This document shows, in pieces, positions 9,281 through 17,195 of a DNA stretch of 64,000 bases. Below the pieces are notes generated by a model. The model saw only the letters and a list, made by a program, of their open reading frames with translations. It did not search any database and was not told where the DNA came from. Each line of letters opens with the position of its first letter. Within the stretch, counting starts at the first letter, position 1. A program made the position numbers and the translations under genes. Origin of the DNA: Novosphingobium aureum (GTDB lineage: Bacteria; Pseudomonadota; Alphaproteobacteria; Sphingomonadales; Sphingomonadaceae); NCBI RefSeq assembly GCF_015865035.1, contig NZ_JADZGI010000001.1:2480001-2544000 (forward strand), given 5' to 3'.

Positions 9281-9297
9281 GGTTGCCTTAAGTAACC
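9281..9297. promoter_or_regulatory. operator-like dyad between the HxlR gene and its cassette
   Basis: The 17-bp sequence GGTTGCCTTAAGTAACC is an odd-centred dyad with 12 of 16 symmetric positions matching (GGTTnCnTnAnGnAACC). It lies in the divergent space between the HxlR-type gene and the DUF1428 gene. HxlR regulators often bind AT-rich dyads of this size, so autoregulation and control of the cassette are plausible. Confidence 0.45.
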
Positions 9298-9417
9298 TGG
9301 AGGCAGAGCATCGACCTAGGACGACTCGACCGAGACTGGATCATTTCGGCTTCGTCCGCATGGGTCGTCAGGCCGACCGTATCGAGCGAGATCGCCGCGC
9401 CCCCGAGGGAGAGCCCA

Positions 9418-9777
9418 ATGACTTACGTCGACGGTTTCGTCATTCCCGTGCCTGCCGGACGCAAGCAGGACTTCATCGATCACGCCCGCGCCTTCGACGC
9501 ACTGTTCCTCGAATACGGCGCAAGGCGCATAGTCGAGTGCTGGAGCGATGACGTACCCCACGGCAAGCAGACCGACTTTCACCGCGCCGTTGCGGCGAAG
9601 GAGGACGAAGCCGTCGTGTTCAGCTGGATCGAATGGCCAGACAAGGCAACGCGCGACACGTGCATGGCCGCGATGGAAAGCGATCCGCGCATGGACCCGG
9701 CGCTCAATCCTATGCCCTTCGACGGCAGCCGGATGATCTTCGGCGGCTTCGAGCCCGTCTACGAAGCGGGAGCCTGA
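9418..9777 (+). CDS. DUF1428 family protein
   Basis: Protein of 119 residues matching the DUF1428 family (MTYVDGFVIPVP at the start; IVECWSDDVPHGKQTDFHRAV and VVFSWIEWPDKATRD in the middle). The family has a dimeric alpha/beta-barrel fold and no established reaction. The ATG is preceded by GAGGGAGAG, a good ribosome-binding site. It is the first gene of a tightly packed cassette under a divergent HxlR gene; the next ATG follows 2 bp after its stop. Confidence 0.88.
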   Translation: MTYVDGFVIPVPAGRKQDFIDHARAFDALFLEYGARRIVECWSDDVPHGKQTDFHRAVAAKEDEAVVFSWIEWPDKATRDTCMAAMESDPRMDPALNPMPFDGSRMIFGGFEPVYEAGA

Positions 9778-9779
9778 TC

Positions 9780-10625
9780 ATGCCCGGCATCGACAACCCG
9801 GCACAGGGTCAAACAGCAGACGTCCCGGCTGACTGCGGCGCAGGCAGCTTCATCTGGTACGAGCTGATGACCGACGATGCCCCGGCGTCCGCCGCCTTCT
9901 ACCAAAAGGTCGTCGGCTGGAAGGTTTCGCCCCCCGCCCCCGGCGACCCGCTCGGCTATCGCATGATCGAGCGCGACGATGGCGCCATGGCGGGCGGCAT
10001 CCTGCCTCTCTCGCCCGAGATGACGCAGGGCGGCGCGCGCCCTGCATGGCTCGGCTACATTGCGGTCGCCGACGTCGACGCGAGCTATGCCGCGATCACT
10101 GGCGATGGCGGCGAAGGGCACATGCCGCCGAGCGATATCGAGGGTGTCGGCCGCATAGCGCTCGTAACCGACCCCTGGGGCGCCCCCTTCTACATCATGA
10201 CCCCGCAACCGCCCGAAGGTGCAGGGCAAGCCGCATCGAGCGCCTTCACTGTCGATCGCCCCCAGTCGGTGCGCTGGAACGAACTCGTCACCCCTGACCG
10301 GACCGGAGCGATCGCCTTCTATCTGCACCACTTCGGATGGAGCCAGGAAGGCGCGATGCCGATGGGCGATCTTGGCGACTACTGCTTCATCCAGCGCGAT
10401 GCGATTACCATCGGTGCGGTTATGGCCAAGCCCGACTTCATGACGCATTGTGGCTGGAGCTTCTACATCGGGGTCGATGACATCGACCGCGCGGTCGCCG
10501 CTGCACGCGAAGGCGGCGCTCACATGCACGGCGATCCGCAACCGATCCCCGGCGGCGAATTCAGCGTGGCTGGTAGCGATCCGCAAGGCGCGGCCTTTGC
10601 CCTGGTCGGGCCACGCCGGGAGTAA
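9780..10625 (+). CDS. VOC-family protein with two glyoxalase-like domains
   Basis: The 281-residue protein carries two vicinal-oxygen-chelate modules, about residues 20-145 and 150-280. Each begins with an F/V-x-W-x-E-L-type strand (SFIWYELMTDD and SVRWNELVTPD) and ends in a DPxGA segment (TDPWGAPFYIM and SDPQGAAFALVG). Such tandem VOC proteins bind small metabolites or antibiotics, or act as glyoxalase-like enzymes; the ligand is not deducible. It directly follows the DUF1428 gene (2-bp gap), implying translational coupling. Confidence 0.85.
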   Translation: MPGIDNPAQGQTADVPADCGAGSFIWYELMTDDAPASAAFYQKVVGWKVSPPAPGDPLGYRMIERDDGAMAGGILPLSPEMTQGGARPAWLGYIAVADVDASYAAITGDGGEGHMPPSDIEGVGRIALVTDPWGAPFYIMTPQPPEGAGQAASSAFTVDRPQSVRWNELVTPDRTGAIAFYLHHFGWSQEGAMPMGDLGDYCFIQRDAITIGAVMAKPDFMTHCGWSFYIGVDDIDRAVAAAREGGAHMHGDPQPIPGGEFSVAGSDPQGAAFALVGPRRE

Positions 10626-10778
10626 GTGCCAGACGCTTTCACGGCCCCTCGCCTTGCTCGATGACGATGGCTTCAAGCGCATTGACGCAGCCCCCGTGTT
10701 CCTGCAGCGTTCCACCATCGGCAGCCCGCGGCGCCTTTCGCCTCATGGGCTCGTGCCGACTGCTTCGGGAGAGCGTGC

Positions 10779-11420
10779 GTGAGCGTTGACGACAGCGAGT
10801 ACACCTTCTTCACCAATCCCATGTCGCGCGGCCAGATCGCGCGCTGGGCACTCGAGGAAGTCCACGCCGACTACGCCCAGTCGCTGGTCGACTGGGCCGA
10901 CAAGTCGCCAGTCTTCCTCGACTACAACCCGATGGGCAAGGTACCCACGCTCGTCCACCATGCCGACGATGGCGACCGCGTGATCACCGAGGCGGCGGCG
11001 ATCTGCCTCTACCTCGCAGAGATGCACCCCGAGGCCGAACTGCTGCCCAACGACGGCGAAATGGCCAACTATTACCGCTGGACCTTCTTCTGCGCCGGGC
11101 CGGTCGACCAGGCGCTCACCGCCAAGGCGCTGGGTTTCGAGCCCAAGGGGTCCAAGCAGGAAGGCATGGCCAGCTTCGGCTCGTTCGCACGCACGACCGC
11201 GACCATCGAGGAATTTCTCGACGGGCGCCGCTGGATCTGCGGCGAACGCTTCACCATGGCCGACGTCTACGTCGGCAGCTCGGTCGACTGGGGCCTCAAC
11301 TTCGGGCTGTTCCCGCCCAGCGAACCGCTCGTCGCTTATGCCGAGCGCTGCCAGGCGCGCCCCGCCTACAAGGCCGCCAAGGCGATCGACGGCAAGCTGA
11401 TCGCGGAAATGGGCAAGTAG
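10779..11420 (+). CDS. glutathione S-transferase family protein
   Basis: The 213-residue protein has an N-terminal thioredoxin-like fold (EYTFFTNPMSRGQIARWALEEV, with PTLVHH then ITEAAAICLYLAEM) and an all-helical C-terminal domain (FTMADVYVGSSVDWGLNFG). It would conjugate or reduce small electrophiles with glutathione. The start is a GTG at 10779 with a GGAGA ribosome-binding site about 7 bases upstream. A 153-bp gap separates it from the VOC gene, so it may have its own promoter. It sits naturally with the GFA-type protein two genes on, another thiol-linked detoxification family. Confidence 0.88.
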   Translation: MSVDDSEYTFFTNPMSRGQIARWALEEVHADYAQSLVDWADKSPVFLDYNPMGKVPTLVHHADDGDRVITEAAAICLYLAEMHPEAELLPNDGEMANYYRWTFFCAGPVDQALTAKALGFEPKGSKQEGMASFGSFARTTATIEEFLDGRRWICGERFTMADVYVGSSVDWGLNFGLFPPSEPLVAYAERCQARPAYKAAKAIDGKLIAEMGK

Positions 11421-11440
11421 CCCCGGCGGGAGAGGCCTGG

Positions 11441-11941
11441 ATGGATCAAGAGACGACGGCGCCCGATGACGCAGGCAAAGAGGCAGAGGCGCTCGAGTTG
11501 AGCGTCACGCGCTTCATCGCCGCCCCGCCCGAACGCGTGTGGCATGTCCTGATCGAGCGTCAGGAGGAATGGTGGTGCCCGCGTCCATGGCGCATGCGCA
11601 TCGACGAGCGCGAATGCCGTGCGGGTGGGCGCTGTCGCACGACGATGCTGGGTCCCGAGGGCGAGGTGATCGCGCAGGACGGCCTCTTCCTCGCCTTCGA
11701 GGAAGGCCGCATGTTCGCGACCACCGACGCGATTTCGGGTGACCTGCGTCCGGCGCGCCCGTTCATGATCGGGATCTGGGAGATCGCGCCCGAGGGCGAA
11801 GGCACACGTTATACCGGTCGCGCGCGTCACTGGAACGCCGAGGACAAGCGCGCGCACGAGGAAATGGGCTTCACCCAGGGCTGGAATGCAGTGGCGGAGC
11901 AACTCGCCGCGCTATGCGAGGAAGCGGGAGAAAACGGATGA
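11441..11941 (+). CDS. SRPBCC/AHSA1-family protein
   Basis: The 166-residue START-like protein matches the activator-of-Hsp90-ATPase-homologue family (TRFIAAPPERVWHVLIERQEEWW at about 24-46; TRYTGRARHWNAEDKRAHEEMGFTQGW, of which the last part is the typical C-terminal helix). It has a hydrophobic ligand-binding cavity with no defined reaction. The stop overlaps the ATG of the GFA gene (ATGA), so the two are translationally coupled. In many proteobacteria such proteins sit beside HxlR- or ArsR-type regulators, in line with the divergent HxlR gene here. Confidence 0.82.
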   Translation: MDQETTAPDDAGKEAEALELSVTRFIAAPPERVWHVLIERQEEWWCPRPWRMRIDERECRAGGRCRTTMLGPEGEVIAQDGLFLAFEEGRMFATTDAISGDLRPARPFMIGIWEIAPEGEGTRYTGRARHWNAEDKRAHEEMGFTQGWNAVAEQLAALCEEAGENG

Positions 11942-12423
11942 GCTTCACGGGGCAGGAAGGCGGCTGCGACTGTGGGTCCGTGCGCTATAGGCTCGAGGCC
12001 GAACCGATCGTCATAAAGTGCTGCCACTGCCACGCCTGCCAGCGCCAGACCGGCAGCGCCTTTGCTCTCAACCTCGTGATCGAGACGGATGCCGTCACCT
12101 TTTCGGGTGCCAGGCCCGAGGTGATCGAGATGGAAACCGCGAGCGGACACGGCCAGTCCAACCACCGCTGCCCGCAGTGCCACGTCTCGCTCTGTTCGGT
12201 CATGCACATGGCCGGCGACAAGGCCCGCTTCATGCGCGCCGGCACGCTCGACGACACCTCCGGCCTCGCCCCGGACCTGCACATCTTCACCGCCACCCGT
12301 CAGCCCTGGTTCGTGATCCCCGAGGACGCGGAACAGTTCGAGGCCTTCTACACCGGCAAGGACGTGGTGCGCGTATTCGGGGAGGACAACGCGCTGCGCT
12401 GGCGCAAAGTGCTTGGGCGCTGA
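11938..12423 (+). CDS. GFA-family (glutathione-dependent formaldehyde-activating-like) protein
   Basis: The 161-residue protein has the GFA zinc fold: GGCDCGSVRYRL (about 8-19) and KCCHCHACQRQTGSAF (about 27-42), then a CPQC pair near residue 80. The first cysteines usually form a structural site and the CxxC pair a second zinc site. The family is named for formaldehyde-glutathione adduct chemistry, but most members have no proven function. The ATG overlaps the preceding stop. It is the last gene of the HxlR-linked cassette and is convergent with the J-domain gene. Confidence 0.88.
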   Translation: MSFTGQEGGCDCGSVRYRLEAEPIVIKCCHCHACQRQTGSAFALNLVIETDAVTFSGARPEVIEMETASGHGQSNHRCPQCHVSLCSVMHMAGDKARFMRAGTLDDTSGLAPDLHIFTATRQPWFVIPEDAEQFEAFYTGKDVVRVFGEDNALRWRKVLGR

Positions 12424-12441
12424 GCCGAAACAAGCCTTCAC

Positions 12442-13041
12442 CTAAGCGAAGGCAGCAGCCTTCCTGAGCATCTGGTAAGCCTCGACCACCGACTGCAGCC
12501 GCGCGGCGTGGCCGTGGTCGCCGCCGTTGTGGTCGGGGTGGAACTGGCGCAGCAGGCGCGTGTAGCGCAGGCGCAAGGTCTTGGCGTCGACGTCGATCTC
12601 CAGCCCCATGACCCTGAGCGCCTGACGCTCTTCGGGGGTGAAACGGGCCTGGCTGCGCATTTCCTCGCGCACCTCGCCAGTGCGTCGGCGCATATGGTCG
12701 CGGGCGCGCTGGTTGATCGCGTCGAGGGGGTCGGCATAGTCGGCCCAGCGCGGCGCCGCGTCCATGCTCTCGTCGGGACGGAAGGCGCGCGCGGTATGTT
12801 CCCAGCCGTGGATTGGCGACTGGGCGCGCAGGATTTCCTCGGCCTCCATGCCCTCGAAGTAGTCGTAGCCCGCATTGAACTCGCGCACGTGCTGAAGGCA
12901 GAACCAGCGGTAGTCGCCGGGACCGTCGAAGCCGGGCGAACGCGAACCCGGCGCACGGAATTCACCAGTATCCTCGCACCCCGGCCAGCTGCACTCGCGC
13001 CCGCCGGAATCGAAACGTCCATGAAATTTCTGATGTCTCAC
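12442..13041 (-). CDS. J-domain protein
   Basis: About 199 residues with a C-terminal J domain (about 145-195). LRLRYTRLLRQFHPDHNGGD contains the HPD tripeptide needed to stimulate Hsp70 ATPase. The N-terminal half is specific to the alphaproteobacterial family (KFHGRFDSGGRECSWPGC, with GDYRWFCLQHVREFNAGYDY) and has Cys residues that could bind metal. I chose the GTG at 13041, where family similarity begins. An ATG at 13083 in the same frame would make the start codon share bases with the bolA ATG. In related bacteria the gene sits beside cobS; here about 4 kb of other genes intervene. Confidence 0.85.
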   Translation of the reverse strand: MRHQKFHGRFDSGGRECSWPGCEDTGEFRAPGSRSPGFDGPGDYRWFCLQHVREFNAGYDYFEGMEAEEILRAQSPIHGWEHTARAFRPDESMDAAPRWADYADPLDAINQRARDHMRRRTGEVREEMRSQARFTPEERQALRVMGLEIDVDAKTLRLRYTRLLRQFHPDHNGGDHGHAARLQSVVEAYQMLRKAAAFA

Positions 13042-13081
13042 CCGCTTAAAGATGGGCCATCGAACGCCTAAATGGAACCCC

Positions 13082-13354
13082 ATGACCGGACCCATAGCCC
13101 AGGAAATGCACGCGCTGCTCACCGCAGCCCTTGCGCCGACCCACCTCGAGATCGTCAACGACTCCGCTTCCCACGCCGGCCACACGGGCGATGACGGGAC
13201 CGGCGAATCGCACTTCACGATCCTCATAGAAAGCCCGCGTTTCCAAGGGGCTTCGCGCCTCCAGCGCCAGCGCATGGTCAATGCAGCGCTGGGCGACATC
13301 CCAGGCCAGCGGGTCCATGCCATCGCCATCCGCGCGAGCGCTCCGGGCGAATAG
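13082..13354 (+). CDS. bolA: BolA-family protein
   Basis: Small BolA/IbaG-type protein of 90 residues with the class-II KH-like fold. Members work with monothiol glutaredoxins in iron-sulfur cluster trafficking or iron sensing. The conserved C-terminal core is seen (FQGASRLQRQRMVNAALGDI then RVHAIAIRA), with the likely cluster-ligand His in HAIAIRA. The ATG at 13082 has GGAA five bases upstream. It is divergent from the J-domain gene, and the two start regions are within 41 bp or less. Confidence 0.9.
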   Translation: MTGPIAQEMHALLTAALAPTHLEIVNDSASHAGHTGDDGTGESHFTILIESPRFQGASRLQRQRMVNAALGDIPGQRVHAIAIRASAPGE

Positions 13355-13472
13355 CACCACGCCGCAATGGCGTGTGTCGGGGCGCGCCTCGGACCTGCTC
13401 GCCTTGCCCGAATGGCGAATCGCGCGCCATCGCGGTTGCCCTTTGGCGACGGCGCGCCTAAATGCGCGCACC

Positions 13473-14141
13473 ATGCCCAAGAACCTGACTTTCGCCATCC
13501 CCAAGGGCCGTATCCTCGAAGAGGCCCTGCCGCTCATGGCTCGTGCCGGTGTCGTTCCCGATGCCGAGTTCCACGACAAGAAGTCGCGCGCGCTCTCCTT
13601 CGCGTGCGAAGGCAGCGACATGCGCCTGATCCGCGTACGCGCCTTCGACGTGGCGACCTTCGTCGCGCATGGCGCAGCGCAAGTCGGGATCGTGGGTTCG
13701 GACGTGGTCGAGGAATTCAACTACGAGGACCTCTATGCGCCGGTCGACCTGAACATCGGCCACTGCCATCTCTCGGTTGCCGAGATCGATGGCGAGCAGA
13801 CGCAGAGCCTGCCCTCGCACCTTCGTGTCGCGAGCAAGTATCCCAACCTCACCCGCCGCCACTTCGAGAAACTGGGCGTGCAGGCCGAGGTGGTGAAGCT
13901 CAACGGCGCGATGGAACTGGCCCCGACGCTCGGCCTTTCCAGCCGCATCGTCGATCTGGTCTCGACCGGTCGCACGCTCAAGGAGAACGGCCTCATCGAG
14001 ACGAGCAAGATCCTCGACATCTCCGCGCGCCTGATCGTCAACCGCGCCGCGCTCAAGACCGACGAGCGCGTGGGCGCGCTGGTCGAGCGTTTCCGCGCGC
14101 TGGTCACCGAGGCGCGCCTCGAGGCCGGAGCCAGCGCCTGA
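13473..14141 (+). CDS. hisG: ATP phosphoribosyltransferase, short form
   Basis: First enzyme of histidine synthesis: condenses ATP with PRPP to phosphoribosyl-ATP. The 222-residue product is the short form, lacking the C-terminal regulatory domain of about 80 residues; such enzymes need the HisZ subunit, which is not in this window. The N-terminus LTFAIPKGRILEEALPLM and the PRPP-binding segment DLVSTGRTLKENGL are clear. The frame is open upstream, but the ATG at 13473 matches the family. Its TGA overlaps the hisD ATG (ATGA-type junction at 14139-14143). Confidence 0.95.
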   Translation: MPKNLTFAIPKGRILEEALPLMARAGVVPDAEFHDKKSRALSFACEGSDMRLIRVRAFDVATFVAHGAAQVGIVGSDVVEEFNYEDLYAPVDLNIGHCHLSVAEIDGEQTQSLPSHLRVASKYPNLTRRHFEKLGVQAEVVKLNGAMELAPTLGLSSRIVDLVSTGRTLKENGLIETSKILDISARLIVNRAALKTDERVGALVERFRALVTEARLEAGASA

Positions 14142-15430
14142 TGCAGCGTCTCTCCACCCGTGATGGCGACTTTGCGGCGAAGTTCGCCGCCGTGGTCGAC
14201 GACCGCCGCGAGAGCGCGAGCGATGTCGCCTCCGCGGTCTCGGCAATCCTCGCCGACGTGCGCGCGCGCGGCGATGCCGTGCTGGCCGAACTGACCGCAA
14301 AGTTCGACGGGCACGAACTCGATACGACCGGGTGGCAGGTCTCCGCCGAAGACTGCAAGGCCGCCTTCGACGCGCTCGATCCGGACCTTCGCGCAGCACT
14401 CGAACTGGCCGCCTCGCGCATCCGTGCCTATCACGCGGCGCAGCTGCCCGAGAACCGCGACTACACCGACGAGGCCGGGGTGCGCCTCGGCGCGGTGTGG
14501 CACGCGGTCGATGCCGCGGGCCTCTACGTGCCCGGCGGACGCGCAGCATATCCCTCCTCGCTGCTGATGAACGCGATTCCCGCCAAGGTCGCGGGCGTTG
14601 GACGGCTGGTCGTCGTGACACCCACGCCCAAGGGCGAGGTCAACCCGCTCGTGCTGGCTGCAGCGCACCTAGCAGGGGTCGACGAGGTCTGGCGCGTTGG
14701 CGGGGCCCATGCCGTCGGCGCCCTCGCCTACGGCACCGGGCGGATCGCCCCGGTCGACGTCGTCACCGGCCCGGGCAATGCCTGGGTGGCCGAAGCCAAG
14801 CGCCAGCTCTACGGTGTCGTCGGCATCGACATGGTCGCCGGGCCGAGCGAGATCCTCGTCATCGCCGATGGCGCGAACGATCCCGCGCACATTGCCGCCG
14901 ACCTGCTCAGCCAGGCCGAGCACGACCCGACCTCGCAGTCGATCCTGATTACCGACGATGCTGCCTTTGCAGACGCCGTCGCAGGCGCGGTCGAGGACGA
15001 ACTGGCAAGGCTCGCCACCGAGCCGACCGCGCGCACCTCGTGGAACGACAATGGCGTCATCATCGAGGTCGCCTCGTTCGACGAGGCCCCCGCGCTCGCC
15101 AATCGCCTCGCTGCCGAGCACGTCGAGATCGCGACCGAGGACCCGCAGGCGATCTTCGCCAAGATCCGCCATGCCGGTTCGGTATTCCTGGGCCGCATGA
15201 CCCCCGAGGCGGTCGGCGATTACGTCGCCGGGCCCAACCACGTCCTTCCCACCGGGCGCCGCGCGCGCTTCTCCTCCGGTCTCTCCGTCCTCGACTTCAT
15301 GAAGCGCACCAGCTTCATCCAGCTCGACGAGGCCGCGCTCGAGGCCGTCGGCCCTGCCGCCGTGGCCCTCGCCCGCGCCGAAGGCCTGCCCGCGCATGCC
15401 CGCTCCATTTCCATAAGGCTCGAAAAGTAA
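14141..15430 (+). CDS. hisD: histidinol dehydrogenase
   Basis: Zinc- and NAD-dependent enzyme for the last two steps of histidine synthesis, histidinol to histidine. The 429-residue product shows the family blocks LYVPGGRAAYPSSLLMNAIP, VTGPGNAWVAEAKRQLYG and GPSEILVIADGAN. The zinc region LLSQAEHDPTSQ is present, and GPNHVLPTGRRARFSSGLSV comes near the C-terminus. It overlaps hisG at its start and nusB at its end (TAATG at 15428-15432), so hisG-hisD-nusB form one translationally coupled transcript. Confidence 0.97.
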   Translation: MQRLSTRDGDFAAKFAAVVDDRRESASDVASAVSAILADVRARGDAVLAELTAKFDGHELDTTGWQVSAEDCKAAFDALDPDLRAALELAASRIRAYHAAQLPENRDYTDEAGVRLGAVWHAVDAAGLYVPGGRAAYPSSLLMNAIPAKVAGVGRLVVVTPTPKGEVNPLVLAAAHLAGVDEVWRVGGAHAVGALAYGTGRIAPVDVVTGPGNAWVAEAKRQLYGVVGIDMVAGPSEILVIADGANDPAHIAADLLSQAEHDPTSQSILITDDAAFADAVAGAVEDELARLATEPTARTSWNDNGVIIEVASFDEAPALANRLAAEHVEIATEDPQAIFAKIRHAGSVFLGRMTPEAVGDYVAGPNHVLPTGRRARFSSGLSVLDFMKRTSFIQLDEAALEAVGPAAVALARAEGLPAHARSISIRLEK

Positions 15431-15873
15431 TGTCCGGTTCCAAGAAAGCACGGGCCGCAGCCCGCCTGTCCGCCGTCCAGGCGCTCTACCAGTACGACAT
15501 GGAGGGTACCCCCGAGGCCAGCCTGCTCGACGAATTCCACCGCCACCGCCTCGGCATGGAGATCGACGACGAGCAGTTCACCCGCGCCGAAGTCCCCTTC
15601 TTCAACGACATCGTGAAGGGCGTGATCGCGCGCCGCGACGAGATCGACGGACTGCTGACCGGCAAGCTCGCGACCGGCTGGTCGCTGGCCCGCCTCGACA
15701 AGACGATGCTCCAGATCCTGCGTGCAGGTTCCTACGAGCTCATGGCGCGCGCAGACATCCCCACGGGCGCTGCGATCAGCGAATATGTCGATGTCGCCCA
15801 CGCCTTCTTCAACGAGCGCGAGGCCAAGTTCGTCAATGGCGTGCTCGACGCGGTCGCCAAGGCGGTTCGCTGA
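15430..15873 (+). CDS. nusB: transcription antitermination factor NusB
   Basis: RNA-binding protein that, with NusE (S10), forms the BoxA complex for rRNA antitermination. The 147-residue all-helical protein begins SKKARAAARLSAVQALYQYDM and has the conserved C-terminal blocks LDKTMLQILRAGSYEL, AAISEYVDVAHAFF and AKFVNGVLDAVAK. The ATG overlaps the hisD stop. thiL follows on the same strand; nusB and thiL are neighbours in many proteobacteria. Confidence 0.96.
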   Translation: MSGSKKARAAARLSAVQALYQYDMEGTPEASLLDEFHRHRLGMEIDDEQFTRAEVPFFNDIVKGVIARRDEIDGLLTGKLATGWSLARLDKTMLQILRAGSYELMARADIPTGAAISEYVDVAHAFFNEREAKFVNGVLDAVAKAVR

Positions 15874-15957
15874 CGCGGCGGCGTGCGAACGGGAATTAAT
15901 GCGAGAGACGCAGTAGCGCTCTCGACAGCGAACCCGGCGCGCTGCATTCTCTTAGGT

Positions 15958-16917
15958 ATGAACGCCGAGTCCGCTCACATCGAAGCCTTGCGCGCGCTCG
16001 CGGCCAGTCCCGCCGCGCGAGGGCTGGCAGACGATGCAGCGGTGCTCGATTTCGGCGGCGATGCGCTGGTCCTGACCCTCGACACGGTCGTCGAGGGTGT
16101 CCACTTCCTGCCTGACGATCCGCCCGGCGACGTCGCCTGGAAGCTGGTCGCGGTGAATGTCTCCGACCTCGCCGCAAAGGGAGCAGACCCTGTCGGCTGC
16201 CTCTATTCGCACGCGCTCGGCGAGGACCTGTGGGACACCGCATTTCTTGCCGGTCTTGCCGAAGCCTGCGCGCATTTTGCCATTCCTCTGCTCGGCGGGG
16301 ACACGGTGCGCATGCCCAAAAACGCACCGCGCAGCTTCTCGCTCACCGCGCTGGGTAGAGGGCCGAAGGGGCGCCCCGCCCCCGCGCGCGGCGATGCACA
16401 GCCGGGCGACCGGCTCTGGGTCAGCGGCACCATCGGCGATGCCGGGCTTGGACTTGCGATCCTGACCGGCGCGCGCACTGCCGCCACGGGCTGCGCTCAG
16501 GTCCTCGCCCGACGCTATCGCCGGCCCGAGCCGAGCCCGGCGCTTGGCCGCGCCCTCGCCCCGCTGGTCAACGCGATGATGGACGTCTCGGACGGCCTGC
16601 TGGTCGACGCCGCACGCATGGCCCGCGCCAGCGACTGTGCCATCGGCATCGCCGCCGACGCCGTGCCCCTGTCCGCCGAGGCGCGCGAATTCACGGGCGA
16701 CACGCTCAAGTCCCGCCTCGCCGCGATGACGGCTGGCGACGACTATTGCCTGCTCTTCTCCGCCCCCGCCGACCGCTCCGAACGCATCCGCGAAGTCGCG
16801 GCCAATCTCGGTCGCAGCCTCTACGCCATCGGCTCGGTATCGGCGGGACAGGGCGTGACGCTGCTGCATTTCGGCGATCCGGTGCCGCTGCCCAAGAGAC
16901 TGGGTTACGAGCATTAA
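15958..16917 (+). CDS. thiL: thiamine-monophosphate kinase
   Basis: Phosphorylates thiamine monophosphate to the active cofactor thiamine diphosphate, the last step of the pathway. The 319-residue PurM/AIR-synthase-like protein has GLADDAAVLDFGGD (ATP/Mg site), TVVEGVHFLP, the GGDTVRMP block, MMDVSDGLLVDAARMA and AMTAGDDYCLLF. The ATG at 15958 gives the family N-terminus; the frame is open 25 codons upstream, but there is no better ribosome-binding site there. thiE, the enzyme one step earlier, lies separately at 58.9 kb. Confidence 0.94.
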   Translation: MNAESAHIEALRALAASPAARGLADDAAVLDFGGDALVLTLDTVVEGVHFLPDDPPGDVAWKLVAVNVSDLAAKGADPVGCLYSHALGEDLWDTAFLAGLAEACAHFAIPLLGGDTVRMPKNAPRSFSLTALGRGPKGRPAPARGDAQPGDRLWVSGTIGDAGLGLAILTGARTAATGCAQVLARRYRRPEPSPALGRALAPLVNAMMDVSDGLLVDAARMARASDCAIGIAADAVPLSAEAREFTGDTLKSRLAAMTAGDDYCLLFSAPADRSERIREVAANLGRSLYAIGSVSAGQGVTLLHFGDPVPLPKRLGYEH

Positions 16918-17095
16918 GCAGGACAATGGCTGCTTGGCGGCCGCCGCAGCTGTGCTGCTGCTATCCGCCCATGATATCGAACACGCCGACTTTTCGACTT
17001 CGTCGGGTCTCTCGCTGATTCGGGATGAGTGGAACGTCCGAAATGGGCCGATTGCGGAATTTCTGCATTTCGACAGAAAGTGCTGTCTGCCGCCT

Positions 17096-17154
17096 GTCCG
17101 CTTTCAGGCAAAGCTATTGCCCGCTTAGATGACCACAATGGGTGGGAAGCGGAC
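17096..17154. repeat. inverted repeat in low-GC spacer
   Basis: GTCCGCTTTC (17096-17105) is repeated in inverted form as GGAAGCGGAC (17145-17154), nine of ten positions matching, with 39 bases between. It lies in the non-coding 16.92-17.19 kb spacer after thiL. I recall related AAAGCGGAC-type sequences in sphingomonad spacers, but no copy outside this patch was recognised here. Function unknown. Confidence 0.35.
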
Positions 17155-17195
17155 TGTCAGGTAAAAGGGTTGGGCGGTTTGATTGCTGTCATTCG

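Noticed and set aside
10626..10778. Short gene between the VOC and GST genes
   Set aside because: The open frame there mostly overlaps the end of the VOC gene; there is no ribosome-binding site or family similarity.
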